This document shows positions 10,510 to 20,394 of a stretch of DNA of 36,866 nucleotides, piece by piece. This DNA comes from Rodentolepis nana (lineage: Eukaryota > Platyhelminthes > Cestoda > Cyclophyllidea > Hymenolepididae), in NCBI GenBank assembly GCA_900617975.1, contig UZAE01000112.1, forward strand, positions 1 through 36,866, given 5' to 3'. The stretch's first letter is position 1. Each line of letters begins with the position of its first letter. Under the pieces are notes generated by a model. The model was not told the origin of the DNA. It was given only the letters and a program-made list of their open reading frames with translations, and ran no database searches. A program made the position numbers and the translations under genes.

Positions 10510-11263
10510 AGTTTTGGCAAAACTGATAGTTTAAGATGCATTAGAAATAACATATCTTTAAATTAGCCTAGGCTCCTCGAATAAAATTAGTTTATTAGTG
10601 ATATTTTACCCTCTAGAACAATTAATGAATCCACTAATTCCTTTTTTTGATCCCTAATCAAGTAACTCGATTAACATATACTCGAGAATATCGCTCCTCA
10701 AATGGGTTACGTTTTACTATGTTTGCCATGCTACAATTTTCTGTACTACGAAACTTTAGTGATTGTCTATTTACATCTCAATCGCATTTAAACACACAAC
10801 TAACTTAATCCCCTTGGATTGTTAAAGGAAGCGGATATCAGAATGTTTCACAAGAGTGCTTTGCTTTCACCTTCCTTCACACGCATTCGCCCGTTTTTAA
10901 TTTTTTTAATTTTCTTAGCTTCCCCCATGTCCCAAACCCCCCCCCCCCCCCCCCCCCTTCTTATTTACTTGAGAGATAAGAACTGAAATGAAAAATAAAA
11001 TACAAGAATGTGTTCATTAGTCAATGAAATAATTGTGTAAGATGGATTGTTAAAATTTTGTCCATTGTGAAATGAAATTGACAGAGTGCTTAAATATTAT
11101 TTCAGTATTAAAGATAAGGAGAAGGGGTGTTAATGGAGTTTTAGAAGAAATTGAAAAGACTATTAAGTAAGAACCATTAGTCTCACAATAGGGAATTATA
11201 GATGTTTCTGAATGTAGATTTCACGAATCGGAGTAATTGGTAATTTTCAACCTATTCCAGTTG
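10510..11263. other. Non-coding stretch with a C21 homopolymer
   Basis: No gene is seen. A run of 21 C occurs at 10937-10957, next to other C-rich sequence. Confidence 0.5.
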
Positions 11264-12113
11264 CTAGAGAAGAAAGATAGCCGATACCATTGCTCCGATT
11301 TCAATCACGGAAAGAATTAGTACCAATACACCAACGGCAAGCACATTTTTCTTTATCCATTCATAAATCACATCAACACATCCCTAATCAAATAAGAAAT
11401 AGGCTCAAATAAAGACACTGAACAAACGTTTTTAGAATATTCATCGCAGCTTGATTCATTCAATTTACAGCAGCTTTCGTATGGTCGGGGCCAATCTTCC
11501 GCATGATGAGCTCCACAGCACCCAAACTAGAATATGTCAGTGGCATAAAAGCGGTTCATTACCATATCTTGTATTTTCCGTAGGACTCTTACTCCATTTG
11601 GATTTGTACCATTTTCATTGCTCTTTATAGTTTTTAAGAAGTATTTGCCAAAATTTTCTTTTAACTACATATTCATGTTATAAATATATAATCATTAATG
11701 CCTTTTAAATTTTACCTTGGATCTGTAGATGACCAGTACGAAACCTCCAACTATTTCTGCCAAAATGACTATGCCAATTGCAATGACAAACTAGATGTTA
11801 GAAGTGCCATTGAAGAAATAAATTCTGCCCTACCGAGAGGAGTAAACTGCGTCTCAATGTAACGGCCCCAACGTATCCCAAAATTGCGATGCCTAGTACA
11901 ATTAATCCGACAATTGTGATGAAGATGGGGATTAAAATAGCCGATCCAGAAAAGCCAGACAAATTTGATTCAACAAGAAGAAATATTCCAAAACCGGCCA
12001 AAACAACTCCAGCAATCTTACCTTCGCTAGATAACTGTTAAGTGACAACTTACAAAGACGACACTATTGAATGCAAAAAGGCATATTATTAAACACTTCT
12101 CTGTAAATCCCAT
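11264..12113 (-). CDS. Tetraspanin, six exons (212 aa, slightly short C-terminus)
   Basis: Exons on the minus strand: 12113-12054, 12016-11834, 11790-11716, 11664-11563, 11526-11428 and 11383-11264 (20, 61, 25, 34, 33 and 39 codons, then TAG). Introns are 37, 43, 51, 36 and 44 nt, all phase 0. Starts MGFTEKCLIICLFAFNSVVF; exon 2 is IAGVVLAGFGIFLLVESNLS ... TM2 (FITIVGLIVLGIAILGYVGA); exon 3 is TM3 (FVIAIGIVILAEIVGGFVLV). EC2 has FGCCGAHHAEDW, SCCKL, SSCDEY and the exon-6 GC, giving six cysteines. TM4 is VLAVGVLVLILSVIEIGAMV. TAG at 11266-11264 comes before the codons for QLE and a second TAG at 11254-11252, so the cytoplasmic tail of its relative at 25820 (LYRQLD) is cut to FLL. It is probably functional, but the missing tail may be early decay. 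Confidence 0.9.
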
Positions 12114-12839
12114 TGTAACAGATAGTTTGGGTAAAATTAGTAGTTTATGAAATATTTGTATTAAAGTATTTTTTAATTGCCATAAGCTCATCCAGTATGA
12201 TGAAAGAAGCAGTGATATTTAATTATTAGAAACTTCCGATTCGCTGATAGTAATTTACTTAATGCTACTTATCGACCCGAAATAAAGTTGCTCATCTATC
12301 CCACTCACGAATATATTGCCCGTCACAAGAGTTTTTTATTACTTCGTATGCGTTTGTACACTTTTCTGTGCTTCTCAATATTCATAATATTCTTTTTACA
12401 GCTCAATGACGCCAATAATTTTATTGATTCATATTTAGATTTATCTAAAGAGCTATGATTTGCACAGAATGACCAAATAATTTTAAAGCAAATGGTCAAA
12501 TTGCCACGAATAAATAACAAAGATGACTTCACGTGTTATTGAATCTTAGCAAAGCTTAGCTTTGTAGCTTAAGGGGATATTCTGGTCTAAAAAATCTCGA
12601 AAATTTTTTTTGCATATTTTCATAGTTTAACTATTTAAGAATATGTCTACGAGAGGATTTTCCAAAATTCAAATTATTTTCGGAGATATAAATACTTTGC
12701 TGAGCAGGCATTCAAATCGGTTGGGGTGCAACTAATCGAACAAAATACACATTGGCTTCTCCGACAACCTGAATCTATATTTCTTAGTAAGCCCTTTTGT
12801 TCTGTTATATATATATATATTTCACAGCAACAGACTTAC

Positions 12840-13144
12840 AGAACAGGAAACACCAGTTTTGCGAATGCACCAGAAGCAAAATTGAGAAAATCAAATGATG
12901 AAGAAGTGATTATAGATAATAATTACGGCTACTGTGTTTTGAAGTTTTCATGGTCTTTCCAGCAATTTCTTTGTTTATTTCGTGTAATACATACAACAAC
13001 GAGATTATATTTTCAAGATTATATTTTCAATGCGGGGTAGGGTTCAAATTTGCATTACAATGCAGTTGCAATAGTCTACACTACATTCCATCATGTCCAT
13101 TCGTTGACAAATCTTTCGAAGTTTATCATCAGAAGAGTTATTGA
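12840..13144 (+). pseudogene. Transposase N-terminal domain remnant
   Basis: Two overlapping frames together give NNYGYCVLKFSWSF, then, after a +1 shift near 12950, VFPAISLFISCN ... GVGFKFALQCSC and YIPSCPFVDKSFEVYHQK before a stop. The pattern of GFK..L.C.C ... SCP...F is what I recall from Mutator-like transposase domain proteins. The tandem frames show it is dead. Confidence 0.6.
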
Positions 13145-13231
13145 TTCTATGTTTGGGTTCAGAAACTCAAAATGATAATGAGTCTCTAAGCGGGCTGATA
13201 TGACTTTCGCTCCAAAGCATATCCATTCCGG

Positions 13232-13570
13232 GTGTCAGATCGATTTATTGATGCGTGTATTTATAATGAAGGCTTTATACCGATATTGAAGACGATGACG
13301 ATTATGGGAGTAAAAATCGGTTTAGAAGCTCATGCATTTGCTATCAGACGAGACGACACTCGGGTTGACCGCTCCGAGATACGAGCACCCAGCGCATCAA
13401 AGGAGGCCAGAACTGCTCGAATAGAAAATACGAGCATCCAGGCATATCAATGGAGGCCAGAACTGCTCGAGAAAACATACGAGCATCCAGGCATATCAAT
13501 GGAGGCCAGAACTGCTCGATACGAGCACCCAGCGCATCAAAGGAGGCCAGAACTGCTCGAATAGAAAACA
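13232..13570 (+). pseudogene. Transposase C-terminal remnant
   Basis: An open frame of about 110 codons reads FIDACIYNEGFIPILKTMTI, MGVKIGLEAHAF and DDTRVDRSEIRAPSASKEAR. The spacing of NEG, LK-M--MG---G, D--R and KEAR resembles C-termini of the same transposase family. From 13380 on, tandem repeats of about 49 bp replace the natural tail and carry the reading through different frames. Confidence 0.55.
13380..13570. repeat. Four tandem ~42-50 bp repeats in ABBA order
   Basis: Units begin TACGAGCA at 13380, 13429, 13478 and 13520 and share GGAGGCCAGAACTGCTCGA. Units 1 and 4 carry CACCCAGCGCATCAAAGG; units 2 and 3 carry CATCCAGGCATATCAATGG. Confidence 0.85.
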
Positions 13571-14517
13571 GAGGCGTCGAAAATAGTTTTTTTCCAAGTC
13601 GAGGAAGGTCGGATGTATGCAGAAGGAATGACAGATTGATTAAGTGCAAATGAAAAATATAATTTTATGACTTGGGCTGCAAAAAATTTTACTTGAAGCT
13701 TTAAATGCGTTTTTCTCAAAACCGTTTTTTTAAAATTTGATACCCACGATTTCTCAGATTCTGCCGAACCGATTTACTTAAAATTTTAAGAGAGTCTTAT
13801 TTAGAGACTTGTCTATGTCCGGAACTAGGACCATCCCCAAATTTTTATTTTATTATTTTTAAAAAAATCAACGAATGTTTAAAAAGTGGTTCAAAATGTT
13901 TTTTTCTTTAGACAGTCGCCATTTTGTAAAAAAAATATTTTTTCAACTTTTCCGTAGTTCCGGACCTAGCGGCATAATTGTTGATTGTTAATCTTTTTTA
14001 TTTTTTGATTTCAGATTACTCGAAGAGTTAAAATCGTGGGTATGGTCACGCACAATATTTTTGAGACGCCTCACTTCATCAGCTGATAACTAACGGAATT
14101 TTAAATTTTGATAAATTTTATATTTTTTTGTATGCTTCCAATGTGAATAAATAATGCATAAAAAATTGATAATAAAATATTGCTTACATTTTACAGCACT
14201 TCAAAAATGACCTAAAATTCATGTCTCTAGACCAGAATACCCCCTTAAATCCAAATAAACTTGGACACTTGAATCACCATTTTCAAAACCAATGTCTCAA
14301 CCTTTGGTAAAGCATTTTGGTTATTTCCGAACCTCAGATAACCTCGTACAAAAAATTTTTTTATTTAAATTGAATAACAATATAAGACCAAATTTAATTT
14401 CATTCCCTTTACGCATTTTAACTCATTATTAATAAAAGAAAATTAACTTCCTCCGATGAGTAAAGGGAGCGGATATCGAAAGATACTAATATTTGACACA
14501 TTTTATGATGCCATTAA

Positions 14518-14590
14518 GGGGCGTTCGATAGACGTGCCTCCATGTGGTGCACCCTGAGGCAATGTATACTCATACAGGAAAAAAGTCTAT
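14518..14590 (+). ncRNA. HDV-like ribozyme, copy 3 (decayed)
   Basis: The outline is recognisable but the 5' P1 strand is GGGGCGUU, the 5' P2 strand is AUAGACGU, and J4/2 reads AGGAAAA instead of GGCAAAA. The last change removes the presumed catalytic cytosine, so this copy should be inactive. Confidence 0.75.
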
Positions 14591-14837
14591 AAACCGGCAG
14601 TTGACTTTTGACTTGCAACTACTATGACCCAACACTATGTCATATTTTATCACTCCACGATAATCGTCTTATCTTTTCTCTACCTTTGTGTCTGTCTGTC
14701 TCTTTTACATCTATAAATCACTCTTCTGCCACTTCTCTCGAATTTTTCCCACTTTAATGTTTCTCACCTCTGTGAAGCCCGAAGTCAACTAAAGGGGTAA
14801 TGATAATTTCAAAACGCCTGCCATTTGAAATAAATTA
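14518..14837 (+). mobile_element. Ribozyme-headed short retroelement, copy 3
   Basis: About 320 bp, flanked by imperfect duplications ATGATGCCATTAA (14505-14517) and ATAATGACATTAA (14838-14850), two mismatches in 13. The left duplication abuts the GGGG that begins P1. The body and the end GCCATTTGAAATAAATT match the family. Several head mutations mark it as an older copy. Confidence 0.88.
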
Positions 14838-14850
14838 ATAATGACATTAA

Positions 14851-15481
14851 TCTCCACTTCCAATGCCTAAACCAGTTAGTTATCAATAAGAGGACAAACT
14901 AAGTCATTGGGTACAATTTACCCTCTTCCTTCAAAATAATGAATCTGTCCCCATAGAATCTCCACGAACGTGCATTCCTAAAGGCAACATTCACAAATTG
15001 GTTATAACAAAATTATTCGCAGTAGTATATACAGTAAAATGGTATTGATTTAAACAGACAATTAGCATTTGTTTACTTTGAAAAAGTTATTATTATAGTA
15101 TTGTTTTTGATGTACATCATAATTTGAACTAGGAAACAACATTGCTTTCTTCCAAACGCAGTCTACGTCACAAATGAAGTTTGCTTTAAAATTCGAACTG
15201 GAGAAGGTGATGAGAGGTAAAACGGAAGCATGGAAAAGTGATTCTTTAAAAGTACTGCTTTTCTGAACTTTTGAATATTACTTAAGAACATTCATAACAT
15301 CCATTAGACGAATAAATGTGAATGATAATCGTACAAGAATATACTCAACAGTCTATTGGGGAAGCAGGCAACCTGGATGGTGCAAATTTTATCCACTGTG
15401 CTTATATTGTAAAATCGCACTCCTAAACTCACGAATCTAGTTAACGACCCTGATATATTGATTAATGAAATTAATGATAGG
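14851..15481. other. Non-coding stretch
   Basis: Nothing recognised between two ribozyme-headed elements. Confidence 0.4.
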
Positions 15482-15487
15482 TGATAT

Positions 15488-15800
15488 TTATTTATTAATT
15501 TATTTGATATCTATCATTTGCTCTTTAGCTGACTTCGAAATTAACCGAGGGGGGAACATCAAAGTGAGAAAAATCCGAGAGGGGAAAAGAAGAGTGATTC
15601 ACAGATGTAAAAGGGATGGGCAGACAGACATTATGGTAGAAAAAGATAAGATGAGTACTGTGGAAATGGTTGGATATGATAAACCATGGGGTCATGGTAG
15701 TTAGACCTCAGAAGTCAATTGGCGGTGTATAGACTATTTTGCCGCATGAGTATGTGTTAACCAGGGTGCACCATGTGGAGGTAAGTCTATCCCGCACCCC
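15488..15800 (-). mobile_element. Ribozyme-headed short retroelement, copy 4
   Basis: Minus-strand copy with G1 at 15800 and tail AAATTAATAAATAAA near 15490. The 3' part is shortened: the usual GGCAGGCGTTTTGACAG (as read on the plus strand) is mostly missing. A short candidate duplication TGATAT flanks it (15482-15487 and 15802-15807). An apparent 79-codon frame on the plus strand is an antisense shadow. Confidence 0.85.
15729..15800 (-). ncRNA. HDV-like ribozyme, copy 4
   Basis: 72 nt. P1 GGGGUGC/GCACCCU is perfect with G1.U; P3 is ACC/GGU; P2 has seven pairs; GGCAAAA is present. The stretch after P1 is CUGGUUAAC (GG for P1.1 kept), and P4 has one mismatch (CACAU/AUGCG). Confidence 0.82.
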
Positions 15801-15809
15801 ATGATATAA

Positions 15810-17363
15810 GACCTCTTAATTAAATGACCACGAAGCTCTGAATCAACCCGAATGAGATATGCAGCCTTTGTGGTAGTTACGATCTTGCTCCCACTAAATA
15901 GTTTAATTCCCAATAGCATGGCTTTAATATTGCAACAATATTACTGTGAATATGCAAAGTGGACAGGCCACTCTAGTAATCAAGAGTGATTCCAAGGGAG
16001 TTGATGTGGAATGCATGATGATCGTCAGCTTCTTATTTATTTACTTTAGTCTGATCCAGGTTAGTGCTGTATCTTCGTTTTACTTATTACAATTTAAATT
16101 CAATAACATATTAAGACCTTAATGCTACAATACATATCAAACATTTGTTTTCTACAAAACGATAATACTTTTACAGATAGATAAAATGACTGTCTTGTTT
16201 GATTGTAATAAGCTTCGAAGCACAACTTTATTCTTGAATGTACCACAAATAAGCTTTGTTTTCACATTGATTTATGTAGCTTTATTCGACCTTAATGCTA
16301 GTACATTGATCTAATTGGCATAGACGATTTGAGTCACTTCACAAAATGGTACGTCATTGTGTATTCCCATATAACGCTAGTTGATCCACTTATTCTATAT
16401 TCAAATATAAATATACAAAATAGAAAGAGGGTATCATATATGCATGTATCGAATAGTAAGGTTGGTCATGGCTTTTCGACAGTTTCTTCTGTTGAGAACT
16501 AAAATACTGACAGATCTACTTCACCAGATTTGCCTTTTTCGTAATGAAGAGCACTAGATTTCCCTCAAGATGAATAGGTATGAAAATGCTATCCGAATAG
16601 TATTTTTTTACAAATGCTTCACCTCAAGAAAACTTATGCTTCTTAAACGCTCTTAGAAATCTATTTTACTTTATTTCGAAGATAATATTTAATAATGCTT
16701 CTAAGTTTGCCCAAAAACAAGGAAATTTGAAAAGACTGCCTCGGTGGTGTCGGAAAACATTGAGTTACTTCTGACGAAATTCACATATTTTTACATAGGA
16801 CTGGTATTTCAATATGACGCATAACCGCTAAATGAACACCCATGTCAATATATTTTTTTGCGTACTGTAATAATGTGAAATTAAATAATCTTAGTTCATT
16901 CAATCTAGTACACAGTGTGCACCGTGAACACGTGAATTTAACCCTTTCGCGTTGAATTTTCAAACTTCGGACTTCTTGACTTAATGAAACATAATGGACC
17001 CTAAATAAATTGATGTAAATAAAAATTTCTAAGACCACTGAGTGATTATTGGACCTTTCATGACTATGAACAAAATCTTGTCTACGTTTGCCCAATATCG
17101 ATCTTCTGAATCAAGACACGAGCGTTAAATTTTGAGGTAATTCCTACTTATTAAAATACTTCAGTTTAAAAAAAAATAATGCGATTTTCCATAATGCCAT
17201 AACTTATGTTATTTGCGGCTAAATTTCTCCCAGCTTTCAGTGCGCAAAAATACATGCAATATCAGGCTTAGGTTATGGAGATTAGCCTAGATGCTAATAG
17301 CCATATGAAAGACCGTTAACTTCCAGTTTTACATTCCGACCCCATTGTTTTTACTTTACTTGT
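15810..17363. other. Non-coding stretch
   Basis: No supportable gene. A 104-codon minus-strand frame at 16781-17095 has no recognisable feature. A block near 16930-16985 (CCCTTTCGCGTTGAATT ...) recurs, diverged, at 17692-17745. Confidence 0.4.
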
Positions 17364-17692
17364 TGTACATGGGAGACACGTCATCGTATGCCTGCACGCA
17401 AGGATTGGGAGGTGCAGCCGTACAACTCTGTGTGCAGCGATCGTACAAACAGTGGCCAATCAGTAGCCTTCGTTTGTTTAACCACTTCTGGCATCCTGAT
17501 CACGATTAGCTCCCTGCGTGTACACTTTACTCACAATACCCCTACTGAATAAACGTGTTCCGTGCTCTACGTCTGTTTTCTTTATAGCTGGGCTATAGCG
17601 TATCTGGTTCTGGGAGTCTAGCTAGATGTTGAAGAATCTGCCATAGAGATTTCTGAGTCAGTCAGCCTTTACTTATGTATCAATCCGCAACA
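17364..17692 (+). mobile_element. Solo LTR, older copy
   Basis: About 329 bp matching the LTR family from TGTACATGGGAGACACG to CAATCCGCAACA. It includes GTACAACTCTGTGTGCAGCG, TGAATAAACGTG and CTTTATAGCTGGGC. Both ends have drifted from TGT...ACA, and no clear target duplication is seen. Confidence 0.82.
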
Positions 17693-17914
17693 ATCCCTTT
17701 CGCATTGAATTGCTAATCTTCTGACGTCTTCACTTAATTTTAGATAAGTATGATCATCAGTGGAGAAGGTTCCAATGACAACATTTGTCCACCAATCAGC
17801 AAATCATGTAATTCATATCCATCTTACTATTAGTGAATCGACGCATGAGAACCGCTGCCTTTACAATTCTGTTTACAAATATACATACGCACAAATACAC
17901 AAACATAAGCATAA

Positions 17915-17922
<8 letters not shown>

Positions 17923-17960
<38 letters not shown>
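17923..17960. repeat. (AT)19 microsatellite
   Basis: 38 bp of uninterrupted AT, preceded by an A/C-rich tract. It produces IYIYIY open frames on both strands that are not genes. Confidence 0.95.
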
Positions 17961-17963
<3 letters not shown>

Positions 17964-18022
17964 ATATAAAGAATGAACTATGACATTTTTATTTGTATTA
18001 TTATTTGTAAAGTAAGCCAAAA

Positions 18023-18028
18023 TTTATT
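18023..18028 (-). promoter_or_regulatory. Candidate polyadenylation signal AATAAA
   Basis: AATAAA on the minus strand, 146 nt downstream of the stop of the tetraspanin gene 18174-19043, a spacing like that seen at the 4186-5021 gene. Confidence 0.4.
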
Positions 18029-18173
18029 TTTGTTTCTTGTCCGTGTATTTAGAGCATATATAAACCATTCTCAGGAAAAATATGAATCAGCATAAATAAA
18101 AGAAGAGCGCATTTTGGAGAGCAAGGGAGTAGAAACTATCATTTAGAGATAGTGGTAAACTTGTGCGGAAAAC

Positions 18174-19043
18174 TTAAAATTGAGTTTTCATTGCACAAAT
18201 AGCAGCCACGAGAGCTCCTGCCTCTATGGAAGCTAGAATAAAAATGGTTATTCCCAGGACAATTAAGCCGCTCTTTAATGCGTTCGACACAGCTTCAATG
18301 CAACCCTAATTGAACCGAGAGGATGTTATGAAAACGGAAGGTACAAACCTGTGTAGGATATCCTTCACAATTGGCTTCTCCCACCTTACAGCATCTATTT
18401 TGAGGTTCCTTCCAATCATTAGGCCCATAAGCTCCACAACAGTTGAACTAAAACAGTAAGAGCACACAAAGAGAATTTAAACATACTTTATCTTGCAGTG
18501 TTTTGAGTAATTCTTCCTTTCCACTATTTGCGTTTGTTTCAACCTCTGCAATGGTTTGGGTGAAGAAGTCTTGTATAGATGCGTTCATCTATTGAAGTAA
18601 ATGATTAGATTCATCTGAAGCCCACCTTCTCCTTGTAGATAATAAGTGATAACGCGCACGCTATTTCAATAACAATTGTTATTCCTAAGGCAACAGTTAA
18701 CTGAATGATTGTTGCTTCATTAGCAATATTAACTAAAACCAACCATCGTTAATAGACACTTGTTGAATTTTATTGTGCCGAGGAAGCCCAAGAATCCGAA
18801 CAAAATTGATACAAATCCCAACGCTGTGATGAAAATGGGAATAGTTGGAGCTGAGTTTCCATGTCCCAATTCATTCGATTTTATCCAAAGAAATATTCCA
18901 ACACCGGAAATGACAACACCGGCAATCTAATAACTATCAGAGTGGAATGGCCAGTAGCTTACGAAGATAATGATATTGGTGACGAGGAGAAAAACCCGCA
19001 GGCATTTGGGGTTACACGACGTGGCTGACAGACTTATGTTCAT
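18174..19043 (-). CDS. Tetraspanin, six exons, intact (223 aa)
   Basis: Exons on the minus strand: 19043-18963, 18926-18744, 18700-18626, 18588-18487, 18447-18349 and 18305-18174 (27, 61, 25, 34, 33 and 43 codons, then TAA). Introns are 36, 43, 37, 39 and 43 nt, all phase 0. The N-terminus is longer (MNISLSATSCNPKC) before TM1 (LRVFLLVTNIIIF). Exon 2 is IAGVVISGVGIFLWIKSNEL ... TM2 (FITALGFVSILFGFLGFLGT). Exon 2 ends KCLLTM and exon 3 starts LTVALGITIVIEIACALSLI; this junction was picked because it restores the 61- and 25-codon lengths of the other genes. EC2 has FNCCGAYGPNDW, RCCKV and ANCEGY plus the exon-6 GC, so six cysteines. TM4 is LIVLGITIFILASIEAGALV, tail CAMKTQF. A minus-strand AATAAA lies at 18023-18028. 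Confidence 0.92.
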
Positions 19044-19948
19044 GATTCTGAAAATATTGTCTGCAGATTGCGCTTACATTCATTCGCTTAACCAATGGCG
19101 TTTGAAATTAATCAGGTTTTTGTAACTTCAAAAATCCATTTTATCATGTTTCTTGTTTTTTTTGTGATAACTCACGTGTTTTGGGAACGCTGAAATGAAA
19201 AATATCTGGATAATTTGAATGCGTCAAGGTATAGTTATACATGATGAGCAATTGTAATGGGTGCTAGTGGTGGTTACATGTTAATTTGTGAGACATATGG
19301 AAGAAAAGGAGCTTTATTTATAGAAAAAACACTAGTCTTACAGAGGTGAGGGCAACCTTTCATAACGGCGTTTAATAAGGTTTGCACAAGGGATTGATCA
19401 ATTGGTCTGAAGAACGCAAAGTTGAATAAACATTTTGATTCCCCCAAGTCTATTTCGGAGAGTTTCCTAACATTCATTTTCGGTAGGATCATGGAGCATC
19501 ATTTGTGCCTGGGCCGATAGGATATTGACCGGGAATAATTAACATGAATTCGAAATGTGTTTAGCAGTGTAAGTTATTCATGTCCGTTATTTTTTGCACT
19601 GTTATAGGCATCTTGAATAACCTGTATAGTGACCAAATAAATGAACTCTCAATTTAAGGAAGACAGTGCATTTGTTCTCTCTTCACAAGTGTATAGCAAT
19701 AAGCTTAATTATATATATAACTCAAAATATTAAATTGAAACATCTTCGTATAGCCCATGACTCCATTCCCAAGGGCACCCATTTCGAGGATACAATCATT
19801 AAAAGCACACTTGTCTTATTTTGGCGATTTATAATTCTTTCACTAGTGTCCTTTCTCTCCTATTTAGAAACACTTACTGTTAGAAAGCATTTTATTGTTC
19901 ACAAACTTATCTCGAGCAGTCTACTTTTAACTATATATTTTATTTACG
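19044..19948. other. Upstream flank of a tetraspanin gene
   Basis: No gene is seen. The block about 19755-19845 (CTCCATTCCCAAGGGCACCC ... TTTATAATTCTTT) is alignable with 35115-35205, upstream of another tetraspanin fragment. Confidence 0.45.
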
Positions 19949-19959
19949 TTCTATCAAAC

Positions 19960-20020
19960 GGGTGAGCGATAGACTTACCTCCACGTGGTGCATCCTGGAC
20001 AATGGATACTCATACGGCAG
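19960..20020 (+). ncRNA. HDV-like ribozyme, copy 5 (truncated)
   Basis: P1, P3 and the P4 region are recognisable (GGGUGAGCGAUAGAC, ACCUCCACGUGGU, CUCAUACGGC), but a deletion after GGC removes AAAAAAGUCUAU and following bases. The 3' P2 strand and most of J4/2 are gone, so self-cleavage is not expected. Confidence 0.75.
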
Positions 20021-20241
20021 GTGACTTCTCACTTCAAACTACCATCACCCCACTGTATGTCATATTCGACTACTATCACAGTACTCACCTCACCTTTTTT
20101 CTACCTTTGTGTCTCTCTCTTTTACATCTTTGAAACAATCTTCCGTACCCCCTCTCGACGTTTTTCTTACTTTGATGTTCCTCTACTCTGTGAAGCCTGA
20201 AGTCAACTAAAGGGCTGACATTTGATATAAATAAATAAATA
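19960..20241 (+). mobile_element. Ribozyme-headed short retroelement, copy 5
   Basis: About 282 bp, with a perfect 11-bp target duplication TTCTATCAAAC at 19949-19959 and 20242-20252. The left duplication directly abuts the GGGTG start. The head lacks the P2 3' strand; the body has CTACCTTTGTGTCTCTCTC and GTGAAGCCTGAAGTCAACTA; the tail is ATAAATAAATA. The intact duplication indicates a relatively young insertion. Confidence 0.93.
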
Positions 20242-20394
20242 TTCTATCAAACAATAGATGCTTTTTGCATTCAATATAACTACCTATTCTGGCATTAGCA
20301 CAGTAGGCAATGGACATGAATTTTATGACCAGGTTCACTGTGCCAGTGGTCACCGTTACATACATGGTGAGGCTAGATAACATTCGGAATATTA

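Larger units (their letters stand above)
12573..14244 (+). mobile_element. DNA transposon with TTAA duplications, 1672 bp, internally deleted
   Basis: The ends are inverted repeats: GGGGATATTCTGGTCTA at 12573-12589 and, on the other strand, GGGGGTATTCTGGTCTA ending at 14244 (16 of 17 identical). TTAA flanks both sides (12569-12572 and 14245-14248), the target duplication of piggyBac and Kolobok elements. The interior holds pieces of a transposase (12840-13144 and 13232-13570). From memory of the family these resemble the invertebrate Mutator-like transposase domain proteins: a motif like FxAISxxI, then GVGFKFALQCSC ... SCPFVD, and a C-terminal NEG..LK.MxxMGxxxG with xxDxxRxxxSE...KEAR. The middle catalytic part is missing and the frame is broken. 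The superfamily is left open because TTAA and the protein resemblance point different ways. Confidence 0.85.

Noticed and set aside
10224..10553. 109-codon minus-strand frame beginning MLFLMHLKLS
   Set aside because: It covers the ribozyme head and body of retroelement copy 2; similar frames recur in other copies (19985, 21964) with different breaks, so it is a by-product of the repeat.
10937..10957. C21 tract as a structured or regulatory element
   Set aside because: Only one G-poor homopolymer with no companion tracts close by; most simply slippage or an assembly artefact.
13380..13570. CRISPR-like array
   Set aside because: The repeat units are directly tandem without unique spacers and lie inside a eukaryotic transposon.
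16781..17095. 104-codon minus-strand frame
   Set aside because: Composition is like the surrounding AT-rich DNA; no motif, no splice pattern, no neighbouring signals.
17760..18020. Open frames on both strands rich in IYIYIY
   Set aside because: They run through the (AT)19 microsatellite and have no domain or splice context.
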